Source: Apostichopus japonicus (taxonomy: Eukaryota > Echinodermata > Holothuroidea > Aspidochirotida > Stichopodidae). From it: a stretch of DNA of 64,000 bases. The number at the start of each line of letters is the position of its first letter. The stretch's first letter is position 1. The position numbers and the translations under genes are program-made. Where the stretch lies: NCBI RefSeq assembly GCF_037975245.1, contig NC_092576.1, forward strand, positions 5,292,501 through 5,356,500. Reading direction: 5' to 3'. The notes under the pieces are model-generated. The model made no database searches. It saw only the letters and a program-made list of their open reading frames with translations, and was not told the DNA's origin. Shown piece by piece: positions 35,301 through 46,200 of the stretch.

Positions 35301-37384
35301 TGAATGATAGGCCTAGTTACAAAGCCTAGGCTCATCAAATCATGTAGGCCTATGTTACAAATACAATAGCATAGACACTGCGAAGTTCGAACACCTAAGC
35401 CTTAAAATACCCCAAAAATTATCTTCATTTTATTGACAGATATGTACGTACATACTTGCGCACGGGTCATTTTGGAGAGGAAATAACTGTAGCTTCCTAG
35501 TTTTTAGTGATATTGGCTCTCGCTTGCAGGTTATCATGGTGAAATCGTGTATTTCTTAGGGTTGTCCGAACTTTGCAGTTTTCTGTACTTCGCAATACTG
35601 ACAGTTACCTAAGACAATACCCTGTACTACTACTATGTACTAGTATTACCCTATACAGTTTTAGCCTAGCTTAGCAAATCATTACCTTTTTGTGTGATCC
35701 TGAAGCAAATGTTCTGCGAAATCTGCGTTGCTAACAGTAGTCAAATCGTGGACATGTTTGTAGAGTTCTTTCTCCATTTGCTAGTTTACATAGGAACGTA
35801 GAAGATAGATCTTCGTGGCATCTCTTCGTCGCTGTTGTTTCTTTGCACTGCTGTTTTTTGTCAGGTCCATGCAACAATGGCTTTCCTCCAATTGAACCTA
35901 CGCTCGTTCCAGGATAAGGTCGTTTTCTTTCGCCCGATTCTCCTTGCCCTGATCCCTTTTCCATGATTGTCACTATACTCTAGTCTAATCGAATGTATTT
36001 GTACGAAAATCGTACAGTATTCTTTACTCAAAAGGCACACAAACAACAAACTATCGCGTACGAAAATCCTTTGCGGTAAACAATACAGTAATCTGAAATG
36101 CTGTGTTATAACATTGTGTGCATGGGTACGGGCTTGTTACGCATACGCTTGCCTGTGCTATTCACTGATCTAAATTTGTAACCGAGGTCACGTGATTAAT
36201 AGGGGTCCCATTAAACCTCGCTGAAACCTCGATAATGCCAGCGCCCTCAAAAAAAAGTCTACGAGCGATATCGCCTTTAACTGTGTTCACAACAAGATAG
36301 TGTGGTTACTATGGTGAATTTCTTGTGATAACATGGTAGCACATATTTTAAGAAGTTATGCAATCGCAACAATGTTAAAATGAAAGATCTTTAAGCTAAA
36401 TGATTTTGGAATTCACTGTATAGGTGTACTTTGAATGCAAAGTGAATGATGTAAACAACTGAATAATATAATAACTGGAATCAGATCACTATTCACAGTT
36501 TCAATGTGTTTAACCTTGTGTTTGTTACATAAAACATGCTAACTGTCTTTTCTTCTTGTTGATCAGATTTTACATGTTAATGTTGTATGTAATCATATTC
36601 TTACCCATTTGTTGCTTTCAGACCGACCAAACGGAAGGGTAAGTCTTAATACTGCGATTCCTTATCTGAACTGATAAACCATGTTCTACATTCAGAGGTA
36701 ACAAAATAATATATTGTGTGTTGTAAAAACTACTACAGTTCTAATATCATCATTTGTTTACAATCAATTAGCAACAGTACTAATGCCGTCATTTGTGTAA
36801 TTATGTCGTCATTTGGGTACACTCATTAAGATATATACAGTACAAGGTTGTCTTTTGTGTACACTCACTTAGCTAAAGTACTAATGTCATCATTTGTGCA
36901 CAATCAATAAGCTACATTACTAATATCACCATATGTGCACAGTCAATACGCTACTGTACTAATATCTTTCTTTATGTACAATCAATAAGCTATACCCTTG
37001 TCATACAAGCCCTAAGCCACAGTACTAAAGTCGTCATATGTACACGGCAATAAGCTACAGTACTAATGTCTTACTTTTTGTACAAGCCCTAGGGTACAGT
37101 ACTAATGTAGTCATTTGTGTACAATAATAAACTGCACTACATATGTCGTCCTTCACGCACACTCACTAAGCTAATGTACAATGTGTAGAGTTATTACTAA
37201 TCACTAATCACTTACAATGATTTAATGAGTATGGAAACATGCACCTATTCTGCTTGATTTATTAACATATATTTGTATATTTCAATTAATTAGAGCAAAG
37301 CTTTTGGAAGACTCGGATCATAATCAATCGCTTTCCGATGTGAACGTTTCAAATTCGAAAGGCAGGTGGACGACGTCCGTATGA
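23365..37384 (+). CDS. Copy B: exon module paralogous to 2772-9222, probably downstream part of the Ig receptor locus
   Basis: Exons are 23365-23445, 24630-24841, 25222-25289, 25660-25727, 25937-25981, 27197-27220, 36622-36638 and 37294-37384. Exon lengths equal those of copy A (81, 212, 68, 45, 24, 17) except one extra codon in exon 4 and a longer last exon. The equivalent of copy A exon 6 begins at 26089 (EWRNYVLLLG) but its donor is destroyed (GGT to a G/A-rich run). Skipping it keeps the frame (phase 0 to 0) and gives 606 nt, 201 residues plus stop. The tail keeps EGAKLL but loses the YEKF tyrosine, and reads on to end TTSV, a possible PDZ-binding end. The intron 27221-36621 holds the 7.8-kb transposon nest. 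The first exon does not match the phase of the last Ig-gene donor, so a linking exon is missing or the genes are separate. Confidence 0.55.
26185..26940. other. Sequence present in copy B but not in copy A
   Basis: Copy A reads 'gaacagcaatatgaagacataacg' across this point (about 5582-5605), whereas copy B has about 750 extra bases between 'gaacagcaat' and 'aaacacataacg'. I found no inverted ends or clear target duplication, so insertion in B and deletion in A are both possible. No coding seen. Confidence 0.6.
28703..28909. repeat. Pair of related hairpins near the left end of the TTAA element
   Basis: At 28703-28730 CAGGGAGTTGTT pairs perfectly with its complement across a 4-nt loop. At 28881-28909 CAGGGAGCTGCTA pairs with TAGCAGTTCCCTG across a 3-nt loop with one wobble. 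Both share the CAGGGAG stem base, 150 bp apart. They could be transposon subterminal structure or the ends of a smaller element. Confidence 0.6.
31020..31340 (+). pseudogene. Possible transposase N-terminal remnant, unassigned
   Basis: The frame opens with ATG at 31036 (MDESNLSQSGDADVSIAA) and runs to a stop at about 31218. A second frame continues the sequence through a CxC-bearing stretch (SGSCKCGNV) to 31340, suggesting a frameshift. It lies inside the TTAA element, so a decayed transposase is plausible, but no domain is recognisable. Confidence 0.25.
31470..31995 (+). pseudogene. Penelope-like retroelement 3' fragment with GIY-YIG endonuclease remnant
   Basis: The frame segment YVGETKTTLKKQF, then TPVGEHFQLPNHTIKD in the next frame segment, matches the start and middle of the GIY-YIG endonuclease that ends Penelope-like element polyproteins. 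Stops and frame changes break it. Downstream, 'cctctaaagaagatcctgat' resembles the usual 3' region of such elements. The reverse transcriptase part is missing or unrecognisable. It is one of the passengers inside the TTAA element. Confidence 0.6.
31996..33890. other. No gene seen; interior of the TTAA element
   Basis: This is AT-rich sequence without a recognisable protein remnant or a tandem array. Small chance hairpins only (for example near 33352-33373). Confidence 0.5.
33982..34978. mobile_element. Non-autonomous hAT-like element, perfect 8-bp target duplication
   Basis: The ends are CACTGGCGGATCCAAGG on the left and CACTGGTGGATCCAGGG read inward from the right. The target duplication ATTAGGAG occupies 33974-33981 and 34979-34986 exactly. 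An 8-bp duplication and a GGATCCA-containing terminus are typical of hAT elements. G- and C-rich segments lie just inside both ends. No transposase frame is evident, and a further small element appears nested at 34148-34653. Confidence 0.8.
34148..34653. mobile_element. Small inverted-repeat element nested in the hAT-like element
   Basis: The ends CAGAGCTCCCAACT (left) and CATAGCTCCCAACT (right, inward) agree at 13 of 14 bases. Direct repeats of TAAATG abut both ends (34142-34147 and 34654-34659). This is about 506 bp without coding. The 6-bp duplication is shorter than the hAT norm, so the class is uncertain. Confidence 0.5.
36740..37190. repeat. Degenerate counterpart of the copy A minisatellite
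   Basis: Single, diverged halves of the unit recur (for example 'tgtacaatcaataagctata', with 'gtactaatgtcgtc'-like linkers) at the matching intronic position in copy B. No regular 77-bp periodicity remains. Confidence 0.7.
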
Positions 37385-37489
37385 TGCAACTGAATCATCC
37401 CTCGTTTTAACATATAGGACTAAAAAAGATAAGGAAGAATGCAGCTTCGCTCGTAAACACACAGGGAATCTTCGATAAATTTAATACCC

Positions 37490-38170
37490 CATATTGAGTA
37501 CAAAGAGGATATCGTTTTGAGAACGTTAAAGGTCATTTGAGGTCACTGGAGCTCAACATGTGTAATCATAATAAACACAATGTCTGAAGAAGGGAATCTC
37601 CAACAGATATCCTAATTTGCATGTGGATGTATCACATTGAGTAGAAGGTGCCTATTATTTTATGAAGAGGTAAAATGTTATTTTGGGTCACCAAAGGTCA
37701 AAGTTTGAAATAAAACTTTTTTTTTTTTGCATTTAACCTTGCATTTTTTTTTATTGCTCATGAAAATCATACAATAAACAATAAAGGATGAATTCAACAA
37801 GTGACACAAAAATAATAAACGAACTGTCACGATTGAAATAAAACTTGGTTTGAGGACCTATGTGAATCTGCGCGAAGATGACGGAGTGCGTGTGACACCT
37901 CATTCGAAACACGGTGACTCAAAAACGTTCATGGTGGATTAACCCCATAACTGTTATGTGGACCTGTCATATCAAGTTTACAAAACCGATTTTTTTTTCT
38001 GATTTTTTTTGTGTGAAGGTCAACGGTTATATTAGGTTACACGGAAACTCAAATAGTCAATGGTTGAACGTCACACTTGGTTTGTAGATCCAACTTGATG
38101 AGTACAAGTTCAATGGTCATTTGGGGTCAACAGAGGTCAAAGTCTGTAAACTTTGTAAAAACGATAACTC
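37490..38170. repeat. GGTCA-type repeat units (copy B flank)
   Basis: Diverged units matching the array at 1560-2570 occur here, for example 'aaaggtcatttgaggtcactgg' near 37530 and 'ggtcatttggggtcaaca' near 38112. The LINE insertion at 38201 interrupts one unit whose remainder resumes at 40324. Confidence 0.65.
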
Positions 38171-38272
38171 AAATATAAATCTTTGTTGAACTTCACACTT
38201 TTCAGCGTTTGACACCATACATATTTTACTTCACCGTCTTACTGAATCGTTTGCAGTCACAGGTACCGCACA

Positions 38273-39049
38273 CAGGGGCGTAGCGAAGGGGTTTTTGTTG
38301 GGGGGTGTGGAGAATTTGATTTGCCCACGGATCTGGAAGTGGTGACTGAAATGGGGGAGGGGTCTAAGGGTAGGGGGTCTTCCCCTCCCCTTTGGAAAGT
38401 GTGTAGTTTTGAAACGTCCTTAGATGCAATCTGGTGTATATTTTAAGTCAAATTTGATTTGCCGACGGACCTGGAAGTGGTGACTGAAATGGGGGAGGGG
38501 TCTAAGGGGAGGGGGTCTTCCCCTCCCCTTTGGAAAGTGTGTAGTTTTGAAACGTCCTTAGATGCAATCTGGTGTATATTTTAAGTCAAATTTGATTTGC
38601 CGACGGACCTGGAAGTGGTGACTGAAATGGGGGAGAAGTCTAAGGGGAGGGGGTCTTCCCCTCCCCTTTGGCAATTTTTTAGATTTGAAACGTCCTTAGA
38701 TGCAATCTGGTGTATATTTTAAGTCAAATTTGATTTGCCGACGGATCTGGAAGTGGTGACTGAAATGGGGGAGGGGTCTAAGGGTAGGGGGTCTACCCCT
38801 CCCCTTTGGAAAATTTTTAGTTTTGAAACGTCCTTAGATGCAATCTGGTGCATATTTTAAGTCAAATTTGGCACGGAAGAAGCTCCCGTTCTCCTTTTCT
38901 CTATTCAGCTTTCCTTCTTTCTACCCCTTCCGCTCTCTTCACCTTTTCTCCTTTTGCCGACAGACCCAAAATTTGCCGACAGCGACCAAATTATTGGGGG
39001 GGTGTGACACCCCCACACCCCCCCCCCCCCCCCGCTCGCTACGCCCCTG
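38273..39049. mobile_element. 777-bp hAT-like MITE inside the LINE
   Basis: The termini are CAGGGGCGTAGCGA in perfect inverted orientation (38273-38286 and 39036-39049). The 8-bp duplication ACCGCACA lies at 38265-38272 and 39050-39057. The flanks together read through as LINE reverse transcriptase, which proves insertion into an existing LINE. The interior is mostly a fourfold 138-bp tandem repeat. Confidence 0.9.
38318..38869. repeat. Four tandem 138-bp units inside the hAT-like element
   Basis: Units start at 38318, 38456, 38594 and 38732, exactly 138 bp apart, each beginning GATTTGCC and containing a G-run facing a C-run (GGGGGTCTTCCCCTCCCC). The units are about 95 percent alike by eye, so the amplification is recent relative to the LINE. 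Confidence 0.95.
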
Positions 39050-41239
39050 ACCGCACAGTCATGGCTTGTGTCCTATTTGAAACAACGTACCCATTTAGTT
39101 GTGGCAAGTCTTCAGCTAGTAAGGACTTACTAACAGGCTTTCTACAGGGTTCGGAATTGGGTCCATACATGTATCCATTGTATACATCTCCACCCTTCGC
39201 AATTGCAGAGAAACACGGAATTAACCTACACATGTATGCTGACGACACGCAGTTATATGTTTCATGTGATCCAAATGATCATGCTGATACTGTGCTACGT
39301 CGACTGGATAGTGCGATCTCAGAAATACTAGAATTGATGACAGACAACCACCTGAAGTTGAATTATGCTAAACCGAATTTATAATTATCTGTAAAAGAAG
39401 TACAAAGAAGTTGCTGTCACACGTCACAGATATTTCTATAGGAACTACAAAGGTTGCTGCAAGTGTATCAGCCCGTAACATACGAGCCGTTTTAGACCCA
39501 GAATTAGGCATGATCCCCCATACTAACAGTGTTGTTAGGACGTGCGACTCGCATCTCCGCCAGATATCACATATCCGCCCACTTCTGACTCGTGATGCCA
39601 CTGCTACATTGGTCAACGCTATTATCACGTCCCGTCTGGATTATGGAAATAGCCTGCTCTTTGGACTCCCCAACTCTACAACTCACAAGCTGGAACTTTT
39701 TCAAAATAATACTGCTCGTATAGTTTGTAAGAAAAGGAAAAGAGACCATGTCACACCACTACTGGAATCACTGCATTGGGTGCCAATAGATTCGAGTGAA
39801 GTTTAAAATTTTAGACTCGCTTTCTCTGTGTAGTTGACTGTGATTTAATTAGTAATATGCATACTACGTTTGGATCTATTAACTGAAATCTTAGCCTTTC
39901 TTTTTAAGAATTGTTTTTACTTTGTTTAGTGTTCTATTTTTTATCGTTTAGTATTGGTTGTTTATTACTATCTGTTTTAGGCTTTTACAATATTTGTCTT
40001 ATTGTACTATAGTTTCTCATACTTATTTATATTTAATTATTGAATATGCTTTAATCTTTTGTGTATCCTTTTTTTGAACTATTTTACTATTTACATATTT
40101 CTGAATTTGTTTTAGACTATATGCGTTTAGGGCTCAATTATGATCGTTTAGTAGGTTTTTTTTTATATTGTTGCTTAAGGCTTTTACATGTTGTGCCTTA
40201 TTGGTTCTATATATTTAATATTAAGGATTTTTTTTACTATTTGTTTTTAGGATTGACATTTGTAAAGCGCTTTGAGCAGTATTGCTGATTATGCGCTATT
40301 AATATTTCTCATATTATATTATTACACTTGGTGTGTAGATCCAACTTGATGATTACCCGTTTAATGGTCGAAACCTTTGTCAACACGATAACAAAATATA
40401 TCTCTGTTGAACTTCACTCTTGGTATGTAGATCCAACTTGTTTAGCCTAATAGTAATAACCATTGAGACATGTATATATAACTGTCAATTTAAAGATTTT
40501 TACTTAATAGGCAGGTTTGCATTTGTGCAAGAACCTTGCTGAGCATTCGAAATAAATAATGGCAAACATTTACGATACGGTGTGCAATGCTGTAAATTGC
40601 ATAACGTTGTCAAACGAAACATGGCAGGAAATCGCTAATCCGACCGGCTTCGGATTTGATTCTTCACCGGAAGCAAAAGGAATCTTTTCGATTATGATAG
40701 CATGTAAGAGAGAAGAGAGAGCGCTTGATTAAATATCATACTCGGTAGGCCTATGATGCTGATTCCCTATAGTGAGTACAGGTTGTACAGGAACTGGAAC
40801 ACAAGAAGTGGGGACGTCAGATATATTATGTAGATCACTGGTAAGGGTCAAATGTCTTTCAGGATAAAAGAGGTCAAGATTGAAATCCTTGTAAAGACAA
40901 TATCACAATGATTTTAACATGGATAGATGGATCTTTCTTATCTTTTGTATGATTGTAAATATTCTTTATTTCGTAAAAAAAGATGGTAAACAACGACGGC
41001 TGAATGTGTTAAAAACAAGCTTACATTTTCTTTTCCTTTTCCATATATGTTAGTTCTATCACAACATAAGTTAACATATAACATAGAAGGAGATAAGAAC
41101 AAAAATTCTGAAAGGAAGCGTACTAAAAAAACTTACATGGCTTGTCGGGTAGTGACTCCCCCTGAAAAAAATACAGAACTTTACAATCAAAAAGGAGAAC
41201 AAAAAAATCAGAACAACCCCTTCCTCTCCCTTCATTCCA

Positions 41240-41470
41240 TCTCCACGGTTTACAGAAGACTTAAATATTTAAAGGAACATCTAGAACCTACTCATAAGAA
41301 TAACTTTAGTACATTTAACCAGGACGATTTAGGCTGGTACAAAGATATTGGAACAAATCTGAAGTTTGTCTAATTTTCTAGCAGCCAATACTTATTTCAA
41401 GAGTGCAAGTACAGGAATTTGTTACCAAAGGGTTTCGTGTGCTAGTAACAGCTTTATTTATCGTGCCGCT
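41240..41470 (+). repeat. Interspersed repeat, copy 2, followed by (TA)n
   Basis: This is the copy B counterpart of 10785-11031, with the same open frame (YRRLKYLKEHLEP, FNQDDLGWYK) interrupted after GTNLKFV. It runs into a (TA)n tract at 41478-41545. Confidence 0.7.
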
Positions 41471-41545
<75 letters not shown>

Positions 41546-41599
41546 ATGTATATATATATATAAATAGATATATAAATAGCAAATATATAGCATTATTTA

Positions 41600-42725
41600 T
41601 TTCGTAAAGTTATTTGAACGTAGTGAAGGGTAGTGTTGAATGCATAATTTCACATATCAATTATCCAATTTTCAACTTGTGATGGACAATCTCTATTAGA
41701 GGTAACGTATAATTTTTGTATTAATGGTTTACTTACATGCTGTGATGTAATATTGACCACATTCAAATTGAAACCAATTCACTTTCAAGATGACGAACTT
41801 GAGGGGGCGCATTGACGTAAACACAAACTGTTTACCGATGACGTATACCAGTACTGACCAATGGAGAATTGACAACCAGTGTTGACAGTCGAGAATAAAG
41901 ACGGTGTATTTTCTTCTACGCTCACTCACCCCCATCCCCTCTCCCGCTCCATATTTCCAGTTCCAGGAATCAATGCCATAATAATATAAATATTGCGTTT
42001 GCCTTGTCTTATCTGGCGCCGCCCTAGTTTCCACACGCATTGACCAGGAATCTCAAAACAACCAAATAAAAAGTCTTTACGTTCGTTCATTGATTCAGTA
42101 CATTATTTACTAGTATGCACGTGATGTCTGAACGTATTTGCACCGATTTTAGCACGAAAACGCCTAAAAACAAATATCAAATCTCACTTATGATGATTTT
42201 AAGCGTTGCTAGTAACTCTTTTTTCTTTATGTTTTCTTTTTCTTTTCTAAAATTCTGTGAGGTGTGTTGCTCTATTTAGACCACGGCGTGAACCCTTTGT
42301 CAGGAAATCACACACAAAAAAGGGCCGGGTGTGCTGTTGTTATTATTCTGTTTTAGACCACTTGTAAAAAATATGCAGACATAACCTGAGAAGATCGTAT
42401 CTTTGTCAATTAAGCCGTTTCGTTGGGGGAAAAAGTCAAGCTTTTAAGGCTAATGGTTACGGCGACATCTCTACCTGGGAATTTGGGAAAACTCCAATAA
42501 ATGTACCTCGTTGTTTTAGCATATTATATTACATGGACACTTGATCGCCGTAGGATATCAAGCTCTTGCGTATCCATATTCCCTTCACAAATTAGTAGTG
42601 ATATAGGAATAAAAGCAATCATTTCTGTTATTGACGGAAAGGAAAACAAAAACTAGATATTTTTTTAACCTTATGCTATTATCTTCCACATTTGTTTAAG
42701 ATAAATTGTATTTTAATCCATAATT
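41600..42725. other. No gene or clear repeat seen
   Basis: This is anonymous sequence just beyond the duplication edge. A minus-strand open stretch at 41729-42040 shows no splice signals or recognisable domain. Confidence 0.5.
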
Positions 42726-42734
42726 ACTTTATTC

Positions 42735-43260
42735 CTTATGGATGTTTTATACCCATACCTGTACCTATGAACAATGGATGTGGTATACCTATTGTCTCAT
42801 TCCCTGTACCTATGAACAATCGAAGTTGTACACCTATTGCCTAATTCCCTGTACTGCGAACAATGGATGTGGTATACCTATTGTCTCGTTCCCTGTTTGT
42901 GAACAATGGATGTGGTATACCTTTTGTCTTATTCCCTGCACCTATTAACAATGGATGTGGTATACCTATTGTCTCATTCCCTGTACTGCGAACAATGGAT
43001 GTGGAATTCCTATTGTCTAATTCTCTCTACCTGTGAACCGTGGATGTGGTATATCTATTTTCTCATTCCCTGTACGTATGGACAATGGATGTGGTATACC
43101 CATTGTCTCGTTCCCTGTTTTGTGAACAATGGATGTGGTATACCTTTTGTCATATTCCCTGTACCTATGAACAATGGATGTGGTATACCTATTGTCTCAT
43201 TCCCTGTTGCCGTGAACAATGGATGTGTTACACCTATTGTCTTATTCGCTGTACCTCTTC
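42735..43260. repeat. 45-bp minisatellite, about 11-12 copies
   Basis: Units of the form ACCTATGAACAATGGATGTG followed by GTATACCTATTGTCTCATTC and CCTGT repeat with length variants of about 42-46 bp. Because 45 is a multiple of three, long open frames result on the plus strand; these are by-products. Confidence 0.95.
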
Positions 43261-43264
43261 TTTT

Positions 43265-46200
43265 TTTTTAATTTGGTATATCGCTATAATATTTCCACGT
43301 CGTCCTGACCCATCTAAGGTAGCCTCCACCACCGTGACCCACTTTTCATGAGTAATCTTGAATATAAAATCACTGTTAACAGTTACATATACATGCACAA
43401 CAAACTACAAACTGTGTATGGTTTATGAAAGATGATAGTTTGATAGCAATGATTTGGAATGAAATTTATGACCACAACTTTATCAAACAATTACACCTCA
43501 GTGATTTCTATGATTACACGGCATTCAGAGTACTGTGGCTGACTGGCACGCCCCCTCCCCCCCTCACTCCCTAGCTACCAGAAATAGACATATATGAAGC
43601 ACCGCCAAATGAGGTCCTGATGACTCAGTTTGGTAAAGCGCTTTGTTATTTATCATCGCTATATATCGTCTTTTAATCCAACGGTTAAAAACAATATCTT
43701 ATTCAATATAGCCTATATCAGCCCTTTAAAAGAATACAACCAATCAACGGTCAATAAGTATGTCACATGACATACATCGCCTACACACACAAAAATTGCT
43801 TATAATCACTAAATATCAGACAGTTTGTTCATTTATCACGGTATAGCTTTCATCGGGAGGGACTATCCTAACAATCGAAAGAAGAATTGTGTTCGGAAAA
43901 GAAAATACAAAAAAAATAATAACACGACACGCGTGACCGGAACGACATAGAAAGAAAGGCGTCGGAGTTTTATATTAATGAGACAGCAAGGAAGAACGCT
44001 AAAGGTATGAGTTTATTTTTTGTTCTGTTATATCGGATAAAGATTTGTTTCTGAAGATCTGTTTGAATATGCTCTTCAGATAAGAGAAAAAGTACTTAAA
44101 CCTAATCAAAACCAGTTAAATATTGTCCTATTTTGTTAAATGTAAATATAGCTGGTATATTTTATCTTTGGTTAATGGTAAATTGGTTAGTACTTCAGGA
44201 TTTTTTTTTTGTTGGAAGATGGAGAGATCGATTGAAAGGGTATTTAATGGTTTCTATTCTTGATAGGCAATCGTTCATGCATGTGAGAAAAACGTTCTTC
44301 AAAGGAATTTTGTTCTGGAAATCAGTATTTCCGATAGTTTATTTTGTCAAATTTTTTTTTTTGTATTTCTACAAAATCTGAAATTAAACATTACAAAAAT
44401 AATCATCTCTGAAAAAGTGATGTTTTAAATTGATTTAACTTTCTGTTCAAATTAAACATTAATTTCCCGAAAAATATTGTCAATGAAAATTGTCTGCAAA
44501 AATGTGAAAAGGTTAATATTTTTGAAAAACAGGAGATATGGACATTTAAATATTAATCTGCTTAAATTTGTAATTGATAATGTTTTAGAGTAAGACTACT
44601 TTCAAAGCAAAATGTTAACCAAAAATATCATAAATCAATCACGATTAGTAGATATTTTGACAAAATAATGACCTTTTTAAAAAAAAAATCCTAGATTAGT
44701 ATGCAATTTTTTCAAAGGTTTTAACGGGTTCTTTTCTTCTGTCCGCTTTCTTTGTTTGGCTGTGTAAAGATGATTCGAATTCATATCTTATATTTGTTAG
44801 TAAAAGTGTAACTTTTAGTTGAAAACTACAACGCTGCATCAGTTGTTGTAAATCTGCCAACAGGCCTCTACCACAACAATGATATATAACAGCTGTCTGG
44901 TGGTATAGATAAGAATTCGGTCCGCAGGGGAGGAAAATGGGTAGCATTTACCGACAATCTACAAGGTTATTAGATCGATTTGCATATGTTACCGAGAAGG
45001 GTGATGTTCTTTTTACATCGTCAGGGAAATGTGCCACTGTGTCTCAATCCCCTATTCCCCCTCCCCCTCTGCTCCGCACCGTTTTCTCTTCTGATTACGA
45101 GGTTGCGTAAAGGGTGGAATTTGGTCTGTTGTCAAGAAAATATGGCCTTGATGAATGAATGTTTTCGTTTGAAGTAAGGGCAATGGCACATGCCAAAACT
45201 TGCCAGATCGAAATGTATGTTAAATCCTTATATTTAATAAAAGAGTTGAATAAAATATTGTTATGCGAATAAAATGCCACTTAATTTCTTGATTGTGTAG
45301 ATGTATGTCAAGGATACATATTTTGTACATTCGTGCCTTGAATTTGGCTCAAAGTTGTTACGACTAATGCAGTAACAAATGCATTGTTAAAATGTTCCAC
45401 AAATTATAATAAATGTTTATTCATCATGAATAAAATGTATTTTTCATCATAAATAAATGTTTAATACCATCAAGAAACAATATGGTGTTTTGATAGCATT
45501 TTTCGACAACTATAACAGATGTGTTAGAGAAGTAATTTGCATATACTACATTATGCTGTTCTTGTTGTTTACATATAACGATGACGCTATTCTAGAATTT
45601 ACTGTAGCATATCGTTAGAAGACATGCAAAATCTCACTCGTACACGGATGGTTTACAATGGGAACATGATTTTAGAAATATTACCTAAAATGTTCGTCCA
45701 AGCTACATAACCGAAAGGGGAACAAACACGTCAATGAGATGAATTAAAATCTTTTATTTCTTACGAGCAGTTAAAAATTGCACTATACTGTTCAGTTAAT
45801 TTCGATGCATCATTGTTTTTGTATGCACCTATCATTACTTGTAAAAGGTTTTTGACCTTATTGTATTCAAATATGTTCGAATTAGCACAAAAATGTTACC
45901 AATAAAGATACCAAGCGTGGTAACAAAAATATTTTAAAAAAGATGAATTAAAATCTACCATACGTCATGAGATGTATTGTAGCTGTATATAACTTGAAGA
46001 GTATCACACAGACCCACATACACACACTCACATACACACACCTGTCTGCTTTAAGCCACAGAGTATTGTGATGAGATTGTATAATTTATCAAGTACTCCG
46101 GAAGATATAATGGTATTATCAAATCATTGTCTTGTATTACTATGCGTTCAACTGAACATGATCAAGACAGTAAAAACAAAGAGAGAGAGAGAGAGAAAGA

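Larger units (their letters stand above)
28493..36276. mobile_element. 7.8-kb TTAA-flanked DNA transposon, Kolobok/T2-like, with nested insertions
   Basis: The element is flanked by TTAA at 28489-28492 and 36277-36280. Its ends are inverted repeats: AGGTGGGATCGCTCGTA on the left, and AGGCGATATCGCTCGTA reading inward from the right (14 of 17 identical). Copy A has a single TTAA and no insert at the same place (about 7414). TTAA duplication with termini beginning TTAAAGG is described for the T2/Kolobok superfamily; piggyBac also uses TTAA but has different ends. No intact transposase was recognised. Candidate remnants are a minus-strand frame at 35731-35973, close to the right end, and a plus-strand frame at 31036-31215. 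Confidence 0.75.
38201..40323 (+). pseudogene. 5'-truncated CR1/L2-type LINE, interrupted by a hAT-like element
   Basis: The reverse transcriptase begins in the motif region SAFDTIHILLHRL (38202 on), continues after the nested element with LQGSELGP and the catalytic MYADDTQLY (about 39230-39260), and reaches the late thumb region (SRLDYGNSLLFGLPN, then LESLHWVP) by 39785. At least two frameshifts (near 39110 and 39375) and stops inactivate it. The 3' end contains 'gtaaagcgctttgagcagt', a familiar CR1/L2-type ending, and ends near ATT-rich sequence. ACACTT at 38195-38200 and 40324-40329 may be a target duplication. The element splits a GGTCA-type repeat unit. Confidence 0.85.
22725..41470 (+). 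repeat. Segmental duplication, copy B (enlarged by transposons)
   Basis: The segment is paralogous to 1-11036 in order and orientation. It is longer chiefly because of a 7784-bp insertion (28493-36276) and a 2123-bp LINE (38201-40323). An extra stretch of about 750 bp also lies near 26185-26940. The right edge is in the repeat at 41240-41470. Confidence 0.85.

Noticed and set aside
42742..43351. Repetitive frames of the MDVVYLLSYSL type
   Set aside because: By-product of the 45-bp minisatellite, with length variants that break the frame.
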